64,000 nucleotides of DNA from contig MU128935.1 in the NCBI GenBank assembly GCA_014904985.1, positions 44,018-108,017 of the forward strand, given 5' to 3'. This DNA comes from Hydnum rufescens UP504 (lineage: Eukaryota; Basidiomycota; Agaricomycetes; Cantharellales; Hydnaceae). Of this stretch, positions 21,620 through 35,638 are shown in pieces; positions within the stretch are counted from its first letter, which is position 1; every line of letters begins with the position of its first letter. Made by a program: the position numbers and the translations under genes. The notes beneath the pieces were generated by a model. That model made no database searches, was not told the origin of the DNA, and saw nothing but the letters and a program-made list of their open reading frames with translations.

Positions 21620-24554
21620 TCAATCCTGATCGTCCGTAGATCCACCGTCGTCATAGTCATCATCCCCCCATCCCCAAAATCCTTGACCGACAGCACAGCT
21701 ATATCCAATGGGGACAGGGCTTCTGAGTACCCATCGTGTGAAGGATCCGAATTCATCGGTGGGTGTGGGCCTAGTGGCACGCCGCGATATCTCGGTGTAG
21801 AACCGGTGCGTCGTATCAATGTCCCTCGCCTCCAAAAAGTCATGCGATCGATAGAACGACCATAGCACCTCGTGTACTCTGTCCCACCAACGCACGGTAT
21901 AAGTCACTGTGATCTGAAACCTGGGAGACAGATAAGGCCTGGCGTACTCGTCAATGCGGCGGTCAATTTGCTGCCAACAACACACTGAATCTATGCGCCA
22001 CAATGTGGGAATCCATCCAGTGCTGATCCAGTCAAGTCGTACTCCGAGCCAGAGGAGAGTCTGCACATGGGGCTGTTCGTCCGTCGAGACCCTGCCCACG
22101 CAAGGCCTCATGGATCAAACCATTCGCAAATCGGGCAAACGAAGGTGGTATGAATAAATATAGCCGGGTATCTGCGTTTGAGGAGAGAATCGCCGAAAGT
22201 GTACTAGCGTATGAAATCCGCTGAACAACCTTCCACTCTCCTGCGTATTGACACCCCCAGGGAAGAGTCAGTTTGTCAAGGGAAGATGGCTCAACCCAGG
22301 ATAGCTCAAATTTACCTTGATCTAGCCGCAAATCACCTAAACTGAGGCCGTGACATTCTACATTACTGAGGAAAGCCTCTGTTTCTTTCCCATTGAACCT
22401 ATCGAGTTCCAACTTGAAGTCCTCCAATGAGAAATCAGCATTCCACTGATATAATGGCGTATCGTCGTAGCCAGTCGGTCCCACCTGCAAAAGCTCGTGA
22501 ATCCCAATGCACCAAAGAATGATGTTCCCCCTTATAACACACGTCATAATTGACCGAAGCCCAAGAGTGGTCTTGTATGCTGGATGAAGGGTCGGTGATG
22601 GGTCCTTCAAAATTCGTGATCACCAGATACTCACATTATATTTCCTCGCACCTTCTCCCGCCACAGCTCAACGTGCCGCATAAGCAACTCGAATCCAGAC
22701 AAACAAGACCTATCAGAAGGCTCGGATGTTTTTTGGGACCTTTCTTCGAGCATATCATGATTAAAAATCAAGTGAGGCCCCTCGCCAGAGAGCGGCGTCG
22801 CTCTTTTCACCCAACCCTCCGGATTAGATTTGGTCCTTGGATAGTACTCCTCACTATAACCCCACTTGAGATATCTGAAAAACTCACAAATGATCATACT
22901 ATGTCATGCCATCGTACGAGGGGTCACGTACCGTTTGATCGTGAACTGCGTCCAGCGCGCTGCTCTGTCCGCGATTGAATTTAAATCAAGGTACATATGC
23001 CGGGGCCGTGAAGGAGTATTCTCAGAAGCTGAATATTTTTCTGGAATGGAAGCTTCGAAGCCTGAGAGAGCCTCGAGATATGATGGTAGAATTCGAATGC
23101 CGTATCCCTGAAGCAGAGTACAGGGTAAGCAAACGGAGGACCACATGTGCTCATAAATTCACCTTGTCAGCATACTTGAATACGCTTCATAAAATTGCAT
23201 GAGGGACAATGATTCAAGGCTAGAAGATGGTGAGTTACCGTTGCTCCTGAGTCGCCCTCCTCTCGCCAAGATAATGGCCTTCGATCATATTCATGGTGAA
23301 GACGTTGTATCCGGCTTGAAGAAGGCGAAAAATTAGCAAATATCCCCTTCTCAGTGCAAAAAATTCTTACTTTCGAGTGCACGTACAGCTCTGGGGAGAA
23401 GCCAAACTTCCTGACCGTCCCAGCCCATGGAACACACGTCCAAATCGAAGTTTAACAAGACGTGTTTCGGGCTTTTGACAAGCTTCATAACAATTTGGAC
23501 TCGTTTGATCGGATACTGCGAGAAGAACGTAATAGTGCGAGAATTCCGTACGACTAGTGTCTTGTCCCTCGCAGCAGGAGGTAAATTCGATTTCCAAACC
23601 TGGAAAATATGTTCGACCTTGGCATTGGCCTGCTTAGCATTCAAGTCGTAGATATATATATCGATATCTGATGAGCGGTAGCGCTCGACGTCGGCTACGT
23701 CGACGCAAGTGAGGGCGGAGAGGACGATTCCGCCGGCAATGAATACATTAGTCCAGTCAAGTCCCTCGAGTAAGCCCCGGTGAGTTCTCGGAACATACGA
23801 TGGAAGGCAGCGAGAGATGGCTGTAGGTGGAGATAAGCAGGTCTCATCTCGTCGAGGAACTTAAAGCCAGACAGCAATTCTCGCTTAAGTACGCGGGACA
23901 TCGAAGAAAGCGAGGAGCCGGGGAACACTGAATTGGAATGCAAAGACCACTTTACAAGTCCTCTTGTCCAATGTGAGCGTTCGTCGTCTCGCAGGGCGCG
24001 TTCATTGCGAAGAATCCACTCGTCAATGTCTGAAGACAAAGTATCAATAACGTCAGAGTCCAGACCAATTTCCTCTTTTTGTACAGCGGTTCGTGCACTT
24101 CGCCAAGACGTGTAAGGGAGTCTCTCCCAATTCCAGAGTGCTTTGCGTGCTAGAGACTTTGGAATAGACATTATGGCTCTGATGTCGTCAGAAGGTCAGC
24201 TCCGGATAGCGATTCGGCGATCTTCAATGCAGCCTGTTCAACGAGGGAATCGGTGGTATTCTTTTCCCTTGCAAGCGCATCGAGGCGGGATTGATGGTAT
24301 GATTCAAGTTGCCGTCTGAAGACGATAACTTCAGATTTGGGTCAAAACAATATGCAAAATAACACAAACTCGATGACCGTTTCTGCGAGCCTTCCAAGTT
24401 TTCCATTCCAGTCTTGCGCCGACAATAAAGACACGATGGGATCTGGGGCAACGCTGGCTACAACGTGGAATCCCCCACCGAAGGGGCCATGGGGCAAGTC
24501 TCCGGCATAGAACGAGTCTAATTGTATCTCTCCCCCCTCGACGTCTTCAACCAT
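21620..24554 (-). CDS. Large hypothetical protein with nucleotidyltransferase-like motif
   Basis: The gene reads leftwards from MVEDVEGGEIQLDSFYAGD (24554), through QLESYHQSRLDALARE and MSIPKSLARKALWNWERL (24171), to a region with FIAGGIVLSALTCVD followed 16 residues later by SSDIDIYIYDL (23740-23650). This hGG...[DE]h[DE]h arrangement is the signature of the nucleotidyltransferase fold. Later exons give FNLDLDVCSMGWDG-like text, AGYNVFTMNMIEGHYLGERR, YADKGYGIRILPSYLEAL, WVKRATPLSGEGPHLIF and an acidic end GWGDDDYDDGG. Several introns check out (for example TQEQR to VFKYADK). The 5' part ends TAATG against the next frame, and shifts near 23775 and 22080 are unexplained. It could be one gene or two. 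Confidence 0.6.
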
Positions 24555-24858
24555 GAGTTGCGCAAATCAACAAAGGATGATGTAGCCAGCCGGCAGTGTC
24601 CGGAGACGGCCCTAGAAACTACCTTTCGAATTCCACGGATATACCGTGTATTTCGCCAAAATCTCCTCGTTATTCCTCAAACAGGAGGACCTGGTGGTCA
24701 GTCTGATTCGCTAGCTTCGTCATGGTGCCGGCCACTACCACGGTAGGCCACATACCAGCAGGTTGTGTTCATTATGAAGGAGAAAACTCGATGCGGTAAA
24801 TCGTTGTACGATGAACGAATATTATCTTCAGTATACACAAAACTGTCGGCATTATCAG

Positions 24859-26320
24859 CTATGCAAGAATAAACACCAGCAGAATACTGGCGAGTGGGAT
24901 TCCTATGGTTTTCCAAACCTCGACGAACATCCGAGAGGCCCCCCCTAATGCTGCCCCAGTTTTTGCTGTATCAGAACCACTGTTCCATAGATATGATTAA
25001 CGACGTCTGACGACCGATTGAATATGCGTGCTAAGATCAAACACATACTCGCTATAGGTCCGTACAGACACAATTTCAAAGTACGCATTGTCGTAGTGCG
25101 TTGGCGTCATTATTAGATCCGTACATACTCCGTAACAGGTCTGGTCAAATACGGAGGTCGCTCCGGCGTAGTTTCCACACAGGGTAATGTCCTATTGACC
25201 AAGGGATCAGTTTTCTAGAATCGGATTCCACTATCAGAGGTAGGAATCCACAAATATCATTGTTTGGGGTCCGAAAAATTTGGTTGTATTGCAGCTGGTA
25301 GAGGGCCAATACGCAGATGGCGTCCCCCAGCTTGCAGGATTCGGAGAGCTTCCATAAAAATCAGATGGGATTGAGCCATTCTGAGCAACAAGTGCCTCAG
25401 TATTGTCCAATAAAGAGGATAGATCGAAAATATCCTCACAGGAAAGAACCAAGTCGAAATACCGGCCGTATTCCATAAGGTCGCAAATGCCCCACCACCG
25501 ATGCAAGCAAAGCCCTCCCCGTAACTCTTATCTGTCATTTCGCGTACAGAACACCCCGAGTTTCCATTAGTGGCGTTGAAACAGTCGGTAGTCGTGACGA
25601 TTCCAGTTTCAGCTGAGCTATTTCCGGGATGTATACAGCCATTAAGGGTGTGAAGCGTATAAGTATTGCTCGTAACCACGTTGACGCCCTCTATGGATGA
25701 ATGGTACATAAGAAACATTCACTATCGCGTTGTGACCTGGGCTTACCAAAGATATCGATCTCGCCATTGCTTGGCCAGTTTGTCCCCTGTGCGAGAATTA
25801 TCATTTAAAATGTGGGATGAGACGAGAGAACATACTTGAGTCCAGAATGCTGGCCAGACACTGCAGCCATAGGGCACATGCCTGGCTTCCATCAGGATTA
25901 AAGAGCCTTCTTTCACAGTGGTCTTACTGGAAATTCTGACACTGGCTCGACCGTACGCAGCGTCTATTGATATAAATAATTTTCGCGAGTGCCACAGCCA
26001 ATGAGGAAAGAGAACTTACTCAATCCGACAGTTTTGTTGTCTACTTTGATCACTGCATTGCCTACGCTGTTGATGTACGCGAGATTCTGTGAGAAAGCGG
26101 CTGAGCGGGATTGATACCTATATCATGCGGGATATCAGCAGGCGGAAAGCTGAGGCCAAAGTGATGGCAGAACATTCCCTGTCGTAGTGCCATCAGTACC
26201 GGAAGCGAACTCCCAGTCATTAAAAAATCCAGTGCCAGAGGAGTTGGAAGTGAGGGTATAAGTTGTCACTCCAATGACAGTAGCAATGCACGACCAAAGC
26301 GTGATCGCAAAAGTGTACAT
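24859..26320 (-). CDS. Glycoside hydrolase family 16, membrane- or GPI-anchored
   Basis: GH16 enzymes cut or remodel beta-1,3/1,4-glucans of the cell wall. The start [17 protein letters not shown] is a signal peptide. Downstream are [37 protein letters not shown] and [11 protein letters not shown]. The catalytic motif NGEIDIFE-GVN has its second glutamate split by an intron (25727-25746 area), followed by [29 protein letters not shown] and [18 protein letters not shown]. The C-terminus has a hydrophobic segment ([15 protein letters not shown]) just before the stop at 24859, suggesting membrane anchoring. Cysteines and fold order match basidiomycete GH16. It starts 176 bp from the divergent PITH gene. 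Confidence 0.9.
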
Positions 26321-26496
26321 GCAAGTTGGAAGAGACTATCTGAAGAACTCCAGGGCGGCCTGCGCAGAAGTGCCTTTGCGAGGGACATCGTGCTAGATCT
26401 ACGGATATATCTTGAAAACGCGGCTAGGCAACCCCGTTGCACCGGGTGAATGGTCGGTAACGTCCGGCGGCCCGCACTCAGCAACGAGCGCCCACA

Positions 26497-27370
26497 ATGA
26501 GCGATCATCACCACGACAATAATCATGATCATGGGCATGGTGATGGCCATGAGCATGGACACGATCACGACGAAGAAACGTCGGGGCCCAATCTTTACTC
26601 TAAAATCGACATTTCGAACGTCTCGGTACTGAACTCTCCGCACCCCGCATCCAACGCGATTAAGCCGTGGAATAGCCGGCTAAATGACTTGGTTCGCGCC
26701 CCGTATCAAGAGATACTCAGTGATATGAGCCTTACTCAGCTTGCCTGTGAAATAGTTCATCGAGTCTGATGAGGATGTAGACGACCAGTTGATCCTCCGC
26801 ATCCCATTCACCGGTTCTGTCAAACTGCGCAGTCTTCTCCTCAGGTCTGGTCCAGACTCTCAGACACCGAAAACGATCCGCCTTGTGGGTCCTGTGGATT
26901 GCCTGCTCTCGTCATTCACCAGCCAACGGTACACTAGTTTGCTACCGATGACCAACTAGATTTCAGTGATGTCGAGATAGCAAGACCCACCCAAGAACTT
27001 GCGATCGTACAGACCAGTGAAGTAGCCCAATATGCTCTCAAGTGTGTCTGCCACGTCACGAGCTCGCTCCAATACTGATGATACTGAACCTGTTAGAACT
27101 GCTGCATTTTCGAACGTGCGGTGCCTAACTGTATTTTTCCCTGAAGCTCAAGGCAGAGAGACGACTCGTATCAGTTACATCGGATTCACTGGCGATTTTG
27201 TGGAGGTAAGTCCAGTGCTCCACCGCCCCTAAGCTGCCCGCTAGGTTAATATCTCGAGGGAGCAGTTGAAGAATCAACCTGTGGTTACTGTATACGAGAC
27301 GCAGGCGAATCTGGCTGATCACGAAAAGATTCAGGGAACAGATGGTTTCCTCAGTCGTCCTGGAATGTAG
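26497..27370 (+). CDS. PITH domain protein
   Basis: PITH domains occur at the C-terminus of thioredoxin-like proteins that interact with the 26S proteasome; standalone versions are common in fungi. The start MSDHHHDNNHDHGHGDGHEH is a His/Asp-rich stretch typical of this group and may bind metal. The domain follows with NLYSKIDISNVSVLN, RIPFTGSVKLRSLLLRSG, DFSDVEIARPTQELA, FSNVRCLTVFFPEA and TTRISYIGFTGDFVE, ending ADHEKIQGTDGFLSRPGM. At least four short introns interrupt it. Length is about 220 residues. It shares a 176-bp divergent promoter with GH16. Confidence 0.9.
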
Positions 27371-27456
27371 CGTTTCGTGTTAGTAGCTTGCAGCAAACTG
27401 TAATTTTGTACAAACCAATGTCAAGTCCGTACAGCCTCATTCTCACGTGGTCTTCA

Positions 27457-28117
27457 ATGGCCCCCAAGCAAACCAACCACCAACTATCGTCCCGTCTGCA
27501 GTACGTCGCGCAGACCCCATCCTTTCTTCGCAAGCTGCAATTGCAAACAGGGGGGAGAAGGCATGGTTCTGATGAGGAAGAAGAGCCTGATCCCTCCTTT
27601 GAAGATGGAGATATGGAACGCCTCGATCCTAACAGACCAGCTATTCCCCGGAGACCAGCGATCCCCGTCAGACCAACAGATGAACCAAATGGCGATGACT
27701 CTGCTGAGGACAGCGGGGAGGAGCGGCCGACCGTAGTCGTCCTCAAGGAGGGCAAACATCTTACTTCCGATGAAGCCATTAACGAGAAGCGGAAAGGTTA
27801 AATAGCTCGCTCTATGCATAAGTGAGAGAAAAACGATTTGACGAATGTAATTTATAGCGAAGGGACTACCGCCTTTACCTGCAAAGAAAGAAGAATTGGC
27901 CGTCGATGCTCCACCCCCTCCAAGGCCATCTTCATCACACACGTCCGCTTCTTTGTCCTTCTCTTCCGCGCGCGCGAAAACCAAGTCCTCTGGAGCAGGA
28001 TCTACGAAGCGGAAAGCTGTTGGAGATAGTTCGCCCTCAATTTCTCAACCAGGGGAAAGCGCGAAGAAGAAGCCAAAGAAAGAGTCGAAGAATCTACTAT
28101 CTTTCACCGATGAGTGA
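27457..28117 (+). CDS. DUF4604 domain protein (KIAA1143-like)
   Basis: The start MAPKQTNHQLSSRLQYVAQT matches the conserved N-terminus of the DUF4604/KIAA1143 group, nuclear-looking proteins of unknown function. It continues TPSFLRKL, an acidic stretch (SDEEEEPDPSFEDGD), proline repeats (RRPAIPVRP), RPTVVVLKEGKHLTSDEA, an intron (about 27800-27868), and GLPPLPAKKEELAVD. A Ser-rich tail follows with basic KRK and AKKKPKKESK clusters and the terminal LLSFTDE that is typical of the family. Confidence 0.85.
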
Positions 28118-28214
28118 GGTTCTGATGTTGAATAGACAACACCAGGAAGTGTGGGGGCGGGCGGTGCTAGGGTTGGATTCCCTTCACGAATCGTGTCGCC
28201 AATCGCGGCATGCT

Positions 28215-28955
28215 CTAGTCATCGAAATGAACGCGACCCCTGCCGCTCTTCACCCCCTTTCTCTTCTTCTTTTCCACTAGCATTTTTGCCTTCTCAGCGG
28301 CTTGGAACTTCCTCACGCGATCTTTCTGCACTTCGCTCGGTTCATTCTGTATGGCAGAGGATACGGTGGTGACGATGAGAGCATGGAGCTGTATTGTGGG
28401 TAAATGACAGCACCCTGTCATAGCGGCGATAACAGGAAGGGTGTGCTCACCTTCCTGAGACAGTCCTCGACATTCTGCGCTTGGGACCGGGAGATCGTGG
28501 AGGAAACCATTAATGACTGAGTTGAGGAGACATATGCGGGCTTGCCAGGCATCGCGAGCATCAGTACGGAACGCAATCCTGCAAGAATAGTTGGTACTAC
28601 CGTGGACTTGAGGTTTTCTCGCGTCCAGAAAGGAATCCATGGACTGTCGATGGGGCATCGAGCGATGGCCTTAGTATTCAGCTTATTGACATTTTGTCTA
28701 TAAATTAATACAATATCGACAGGCGATGTTGGAATCAGTTATCACCATTGGCATGTGCATTGTCAGATGGGCTTACCCTCCAGGCCCAGAACTGCGTGCG
28801 AAACCGAGCTGAACGTCTGAGCGCTGTAACGGGCGCTTGGAAAATCGTTCAAGCCAATCTCGCGCTACTAGCGCTTCCGCACCAGCTAATGTTACGATCG
28901 AACGTTTCGGCAGAAGAAGGGAAACGAAGACGAGAGCTGAAGAGAGCCTCGACAT
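28215..28955 (-). CDS. Mitochondrial ICT1-type peptidyl-tRNA hydrolase (RF-1 domain)
   Basis: Proteins of this type hydrolyse peptidyl-tRNA on stalled mitochondrial ribosomes through a release-factor GGQ motif. Exon 1 (28955 to about 28775) gives a basic, hydrophobic N-terminus fit for mitochondrial import and then SDVQLGFARSSGPGG. After an intron the next exon begins QNVNKLNTKAIARC, so GGQ is rebuilt across the junction. It continues PWIPFWTRENLKST and QAQNVEDCLRK, and ends with QKDRVRKFQAAEKAKML and a Lys/Arg-rich tail (EKKKRKGVKSGRGRV) like ICT1/MRPL58, which uses such a tail to enter the mRNA channel. Confidence 0.9.
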
Positions 28956-28959
28956 CCAC

Positions 28960-29924
28960 CTGCTCCCGATCGGATACTATCAGTCACGGGTCACGTTGCC
29001 GCTACCGTGTAATTGCCGTTTCCTCTCTACCTCCTTCAATTCTCACACAGCAGGTTCCAAACTTTCCATGTAGATGTAGGGTGTCTATAGCAAAGTATCT
29101 ATGACAAAAAACTGGCAAATTTCATTGATTTGTTGTCTCTTTGTGTTATTTTAAGTGTTCAGGCAAATAGAATTCATTGCTTCAGAACCACCCAAAATGC
29201 TTCTCCTAAATATTTAGGGCATCCCTTGCCCCCAAATTATCATAGTCCCATTGAGTATGTTCTTAAGAAGCTATCTACCTAATTTCTGCCTTCCTGGGGG
29301 TGATCTGGACAAATGAGGTGCACCAGAATACTGGTGCCTAAATCTGATTTGGCAGGCACCATGTTTCCCGTAAATAAACAACTTTCAAACTCCATCCAAC
29401 TCCATGTCACCCCAAGCCCCTCTCAGCATCAACCTCAGCCCTGACCTAGATGGACAACACCTTATATCAACATGATGGAAACCCCCAACACGGCCATTGG
29501 TTCAGCTCTCCAGTATGCAACAGAGAGCATGGCTGTGTACCTGGGTCCGCCACCACGTCTCATTGATTTTAACACACCTAAAGACACACCAGACAATGAG
29601 GCAGCAGAGGTTCTACTGGTGCTGGGAGCAGGGCGATGAGATTCAGAGCAACGGCAATTATGCAGGTTGCCGAACTACTTTGGCGCAAAATGGGTGGTCA
29701 ACGCGGATCCGTCATACCAGAATCCCTTATAATTTTTAGGACTTGTTTATAGTATCATTGAACCTATTCATGCCAAGTTTGAGGGCAAACGGAGCTCTCT
29801 AGCACCTTCGGGAATGATTTTGGTAACTTGGCGGCAATTACCCCATAAATGATAGTAAATGATAGTAGTCCCGATGCAAATACAATAGTTGTACAGACGA
29901 TACATGTATTCTACGGCAATATTG
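28960..29924. other. Intergenic, no gene recognised
   Basis: Only short frames (for example + 29497-29739) without motif. It includes the 3' flank of TRM8. Confidence 0.5.
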
Positions 29925-31050
<1,126 letters not shown>

Positions 31051-31057
31051 ATTGAGG

Positions 31058-32034
31058 ATGGCCGGAGATTGCCGAAGTATTGGCCGCTCAGTTATTCTGT
31101 CGAATTCATTCCGTTCTCAGTAATAATGGCATGTTCTCCCTCTATCTATTACTATTGCGAGTTCTCAAGCGCTGGCATGAATCTATCAGTCGCGACCCGA
31201 GCTTCTTTCTGAGCACAATTATAGATCTGACGGGAGAAGACCCTCAGAGCTACGGTCGCTGACGCTCGCACTTTCCCCGCATCCGATGGCTGATGGGAGC
31301 GCCTCTGTCATGCATGGCTTGACTTCTGTCATGGTCACAGTTTTTGGTCCCAGAGAAGCGCGAAGTCGCGCCACCACACAACACGACCGTGCAACTTTGA
31401 GCGTGAATGATGGACGTGCCTGCATTCAGCGGGGCTACGTTGGGTGGAAGCAAACGAAATCGCAATGACAAGTTGAGTTGATGCATCTCATATATACCCA
31501 TGCGACTGAAAATCACGATAAAGGCGAATATTGGAATTCGCAGCGAATATAAAATCGACCTTTGAGCCTGTTCTCCAATTATATCTCTATCCCAGATCCC
31601 AAATCGATATAAACGTCCAAATTTTGCAATCCGATGGCTCCCTCTTACAGGCCGCCATCAATGCGACCACACTTGCGCTAATCGACGCTGGAATTCCACT
31701 AAACGACTTTGTCTGCGGAATTACGTGTGCACTACATGATGCGACGCCTCTCCTCGACTTGACATCTCTGGAAGAGAGTGATCTACCGCATGTGACAGTC
31801 GCTGTCCTCCCCAAGTCAGGAAAAATCACCCTGGCCTCCCTAGAGACGCAATTGGCCGTGGAGAGGTTTGACGAGATGCTCAGACTGACAGGTGATGCTG
31901 CCAAAGTCATACATATCGAGATGGTTGGTGTCGTCAAAGCACGGACAGATCGAATTGTGCGAGCGATGGATAGTGCTCAGGCGAGTGGCGGGGCTCGGGG
32001 GATTCCCGACGTTGACGCAGAAATGGGGGAATGA
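31058..32034 (+). CDS. RRP41: Exosome RNase PH-like ring subunit RRP41/SKI6, apparent 1-bp frameshift
   Basis: This is a core subunit of the RNA exosome that degrades and trims RNA 3' ends in nucleus and cytoplasm. Exon 2 (31225-31471) gives SDGRRPSELRS, MADGSASVMHGLTSVMV and VFGPREARSR. Exon 3 (31524-32034) gives RILEFAANIKSTFEPVLQ, LYPRSQIDINVQILQSDG, LALIDAGIPLNDFV and ALHDATPLLDL. Between LSVN and VPAFSGATLGGSKRNRNDK the frame changes by one base near 31410, with no intron possible. Because the gene is normally essential I suspect an assembly indel. Exon 1 (31058-31119, MAGDCRSIGRSVILSNSF) is a proposal only. Length is otherwise normal. Confidence 0.88.
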
Positions 32035-32241
32035 TTGATACTCTATTATTTGTTTGCGCGTTTGGATATCCATCGCGCATGTCGGTTTTATTAGTGCGTT
32101 TAAGTTAGACGCAACCGGGAAAAGCCGAGTCCCAGTGGCACCCATCGACCACCTCATCTACTGTCTTGAGCCCTCTCAGAGATATTCTTTGGTTTCTTTG
32201 CGATCCTCGTTTACTGTGTCAGTGTAAACAGCTTCGCCATA

Positions 32242-35200
32242 ATGGGCTCGGCAGCACCACCCCTTGCAGTGGCGGCCTCTACGACCAATTCAGCCCCAAC
32301 GAGCCAGGCCTCTCAAGAGGTTGATGTGGCTCTATTATTTGATGCGACCCCCCCTCCACCTCAATGGAGTAATCATATCAACGCATACCTTTCGCGTCTC
32401 GTCTCCCATATTCACACCTTGCATACTCAGACTCCCAGAGTGAGCATGCGCCCGCGGCCCAGTAACCTCATATCTGTCTCGTCCTTACCGGTCTTCTCAG
32501 ATCCGTTTGGCGGTTATAACTTATTCGCGAGCTGGATCGGCCGCCACCGTTGTACGGAAGTCCCCATTATTAGCCCGGCTACCCATTCTCTCAGCCAGAA
32601 GTTATCATGAACGAGCTGAAAGATCATGGAATAGAACTTGGGCTTGGTAGAGGCACTACGGCCGGCGGATCGGCCATTCTTGAAGCTATCGTGGCGCCTT
32701 GGAGGTGAATATCCAATTTGGGTTATACCGCGGGTCAACAGTTGTATGGCTGACGTCTCCTGGGACTGAAATTTAAGATGTTCGATAATATCCTCTCAGT
32801 GCGCCCTACCGCCAAGAAATTGTCGTCAAGAAGGACCAACATATCGCCTGCTGACCTAGCCGTTATGAGTGGCCCTCGGCCGAGCTTCCACATTATCTTG
32901 TTTTCCCATTCTCAACCAAACATTAATGCCAGGGCCGAATGGAACCAATCCGACAAACTGGACAACACAACTTGGGAACGACTCCCTGATGAATTGCGCA
33001 AAAGGGATGCACATCTTAACATGGTTTTGATGATGCCATCGCCTGCTCTAGCGCAACTACATGCGAGGACTGTAGACCGCCCTGAAAAGTCGTGGTTTCC
33101 CATTCCTCCGCAGCATAGTCTCTTGTTATCAGGATTTATGGTTATTCCCTCAACAAGCAACAGCCGTATGTCTCATCGCTGCTACTCACGACAAGTCCGA
33201 ATTAATAATCTTCACACCTCATGCCCCTTAGCTACCACCACTAAGCGACCCCACAGTGCCATCAACGAGTCTAACTCCAACGGTGCCATTTCCACGGCGA
33301 CGAACGCTGGATCTCCTGAAACACTAACATCAAACAAGCGTGTGAAGCACGAACCTCGAGACGTCGCACCACCGCCCTTGGCATTAGACTCGAAGCAGGC
33401 GCAGCCCTCTTCGAAGCCTCCTACAGCTCCCCCTCAACAACCCCAACCCCCAGCACGAACTCAGGAAGACCATACCCGCTCCCCAACGCCGCCAACTACT
33501 TAGTTATGCGGTTCAAGCAGCAAGTGCAAATGGCGGGGCTCCTGCGCCTCCCGTTATGGCCGGTCCTACACTGACATCCGTGGAACAAAAGAGCCTCAAT
33601 AACACCTATATTACCCCCGGTGTTGCCGGAGACGCCTTTCCTCCCCAGCAAGTGCCACAGCCGTCGTCGCTGGCTGCCGTTCCTGGAAATTCTCAGGGAC
33701 CATTGCCATATTCCCAACGCCAGACAAACCAACAAAGTCGGGCAATTGTGCCGAATATCTTAAATGCTGGTGCTGCGACGAACCCAACCTCTATGCTCCC
33801 GAATACACACCTGCAGCCAAGGGCGTCACAGGCCCAGACGCAAGGTCAGCCCCATGCTCAACAGCTACAGCTTCTACGCCAAGTTGCCCAGGCGCAGACT
33901 CTAGCACAATCCCAAACCCAGCAAGTATCTACGAATCCTTCCCCGAATCCTCCTGCCGCCTCTAGTACCACCGCTCCTCGATCACAAAACTCGCCTCACC
34001 AGACTCAATTTACTCCCTCGGGCCCCACATTAGTCACAACTCCCGCGTTCCCTCCATAGCCGGATCCCAGCCATCCCTGAACCATGCGAATATTCCACCT
34101 CAACCACCACCCCAAACACCACAAGCCCCTGCTAGTGCGCCTGCCGCTCAAATGAATGGCGTCGCCCAGATGCAGCAGATTCAAATGCTTGCGCAACAGC
34201 AACGAATCGCCGCCGCCGCCAATCTCCCACCTAACTTGTCTCCAGAGCAACGACGGATCCTCGAGCTTCAGCGTGCTAATGGCCAGAATCCCATGCACCA
34301 GATTCTTCTCCAACAACAGAGGGCTCTGCAGTTGCAGCGTGCGCAACAACAGCAACAGCAATCTAACTCCACAGTGTCGTCATCTCTACCCAACAACAAT
34401 TCGCAGCAACCTACTCTACAACCCATGACGGACAAGACCCTCCAGGCACCGACACCACCCGTAAGACCCCAGTCGAAGAACTGGAATGGATGTATCACTT
34501 GGAACCTTCAAGATGTGAATACGCGACAGACGCGTGAGCTTTCAGCATTTGTCGTCGCTACGGCAATGCCAGGGGTCGGGGAGTACGTTCGTTGCTGTGG
34601 CTCGCACAAGAACCTATACTCAGTTTTTTTTTAGCACTGCAAAACCCGAACTGTGGCCCCCAAAATTATCGATATCGACAAATTCTTTTTCCCCGCTCAA
34701 TATGCCGGAACTCCACAACCTCGTGAAAGTGCGTGGGATTCCCATGTGGGGGTTCTTTCCAGCCCCTCCGACGACTGAGGGTGTTCCTCCGAACAACGAA
34801 AAGGTATATCTGGCGTTATTCGCAATGTTACACCAGCGAAACGTGGTGCGTATCACCCCATACTATCAGCATATCCTGGCTCAAATACGTTCTAGATGGT
34901 GTCCGTACCGTGTCAGTTTCCTGGCCAACCCCCTGGGCGCGGGATCATCCTGTTCCCAGGGCACATTTTGCAAGGGAACTCGGCCAAGATCTTTGGTGTC
35001 ATATTCATGAACGAAGACATGCCGCGTATGACCCCAGCAGGGATTACCCTTGCCCCTTCCATTCCTAATACTGCTGGGATTATACCCCCTTCGCACTTCC
35101 CCCAACAGCCCCAACAGCAACAGCCACAGTCATTGTCGCAGGCACAGTCGCAGGCGCAGTCGCAAGCACAGTCGCAGCCACAATCACAATCACAATCGCA

Positions 35201-35606
35201 GTCGCAGTCGCAGTCGCAGTCGCAGTCGCAGCCCCAGCCCCAGCCGCAAGCGCAAGCGCAACTACAACCGCAACAGCAGCCAGCTCTCCCAGCGGGGCAG
35301 GCGGTTCGGGTTTGGACTCAATGGACCAACCCCAGCACACAATCAACAGCTTCGGCAGATCTATTTGGCTCAGCAAGCGCGAGCTCGACAGCACACATCA
35401 CTGGGCGCTCCGCAGAATCCCCCAGCTGGGTCTGCAGCCGGATCATCCTTTCCCCGCCAGCGCCCTCAATCGTTAATGCGCTTGGATTCAATCCTGGGCC
35501 TCCTGTGTATAATTTGGCCAATAACCCTGGTGGTGGAGGTGATTTGGGTCAACTGCAAGCCCAGATCCGACTTCAGCAGCAGCAACAACAGCAACAACAG
35601 CAACAG

Positions 35607-35638
<32 letters not shown>

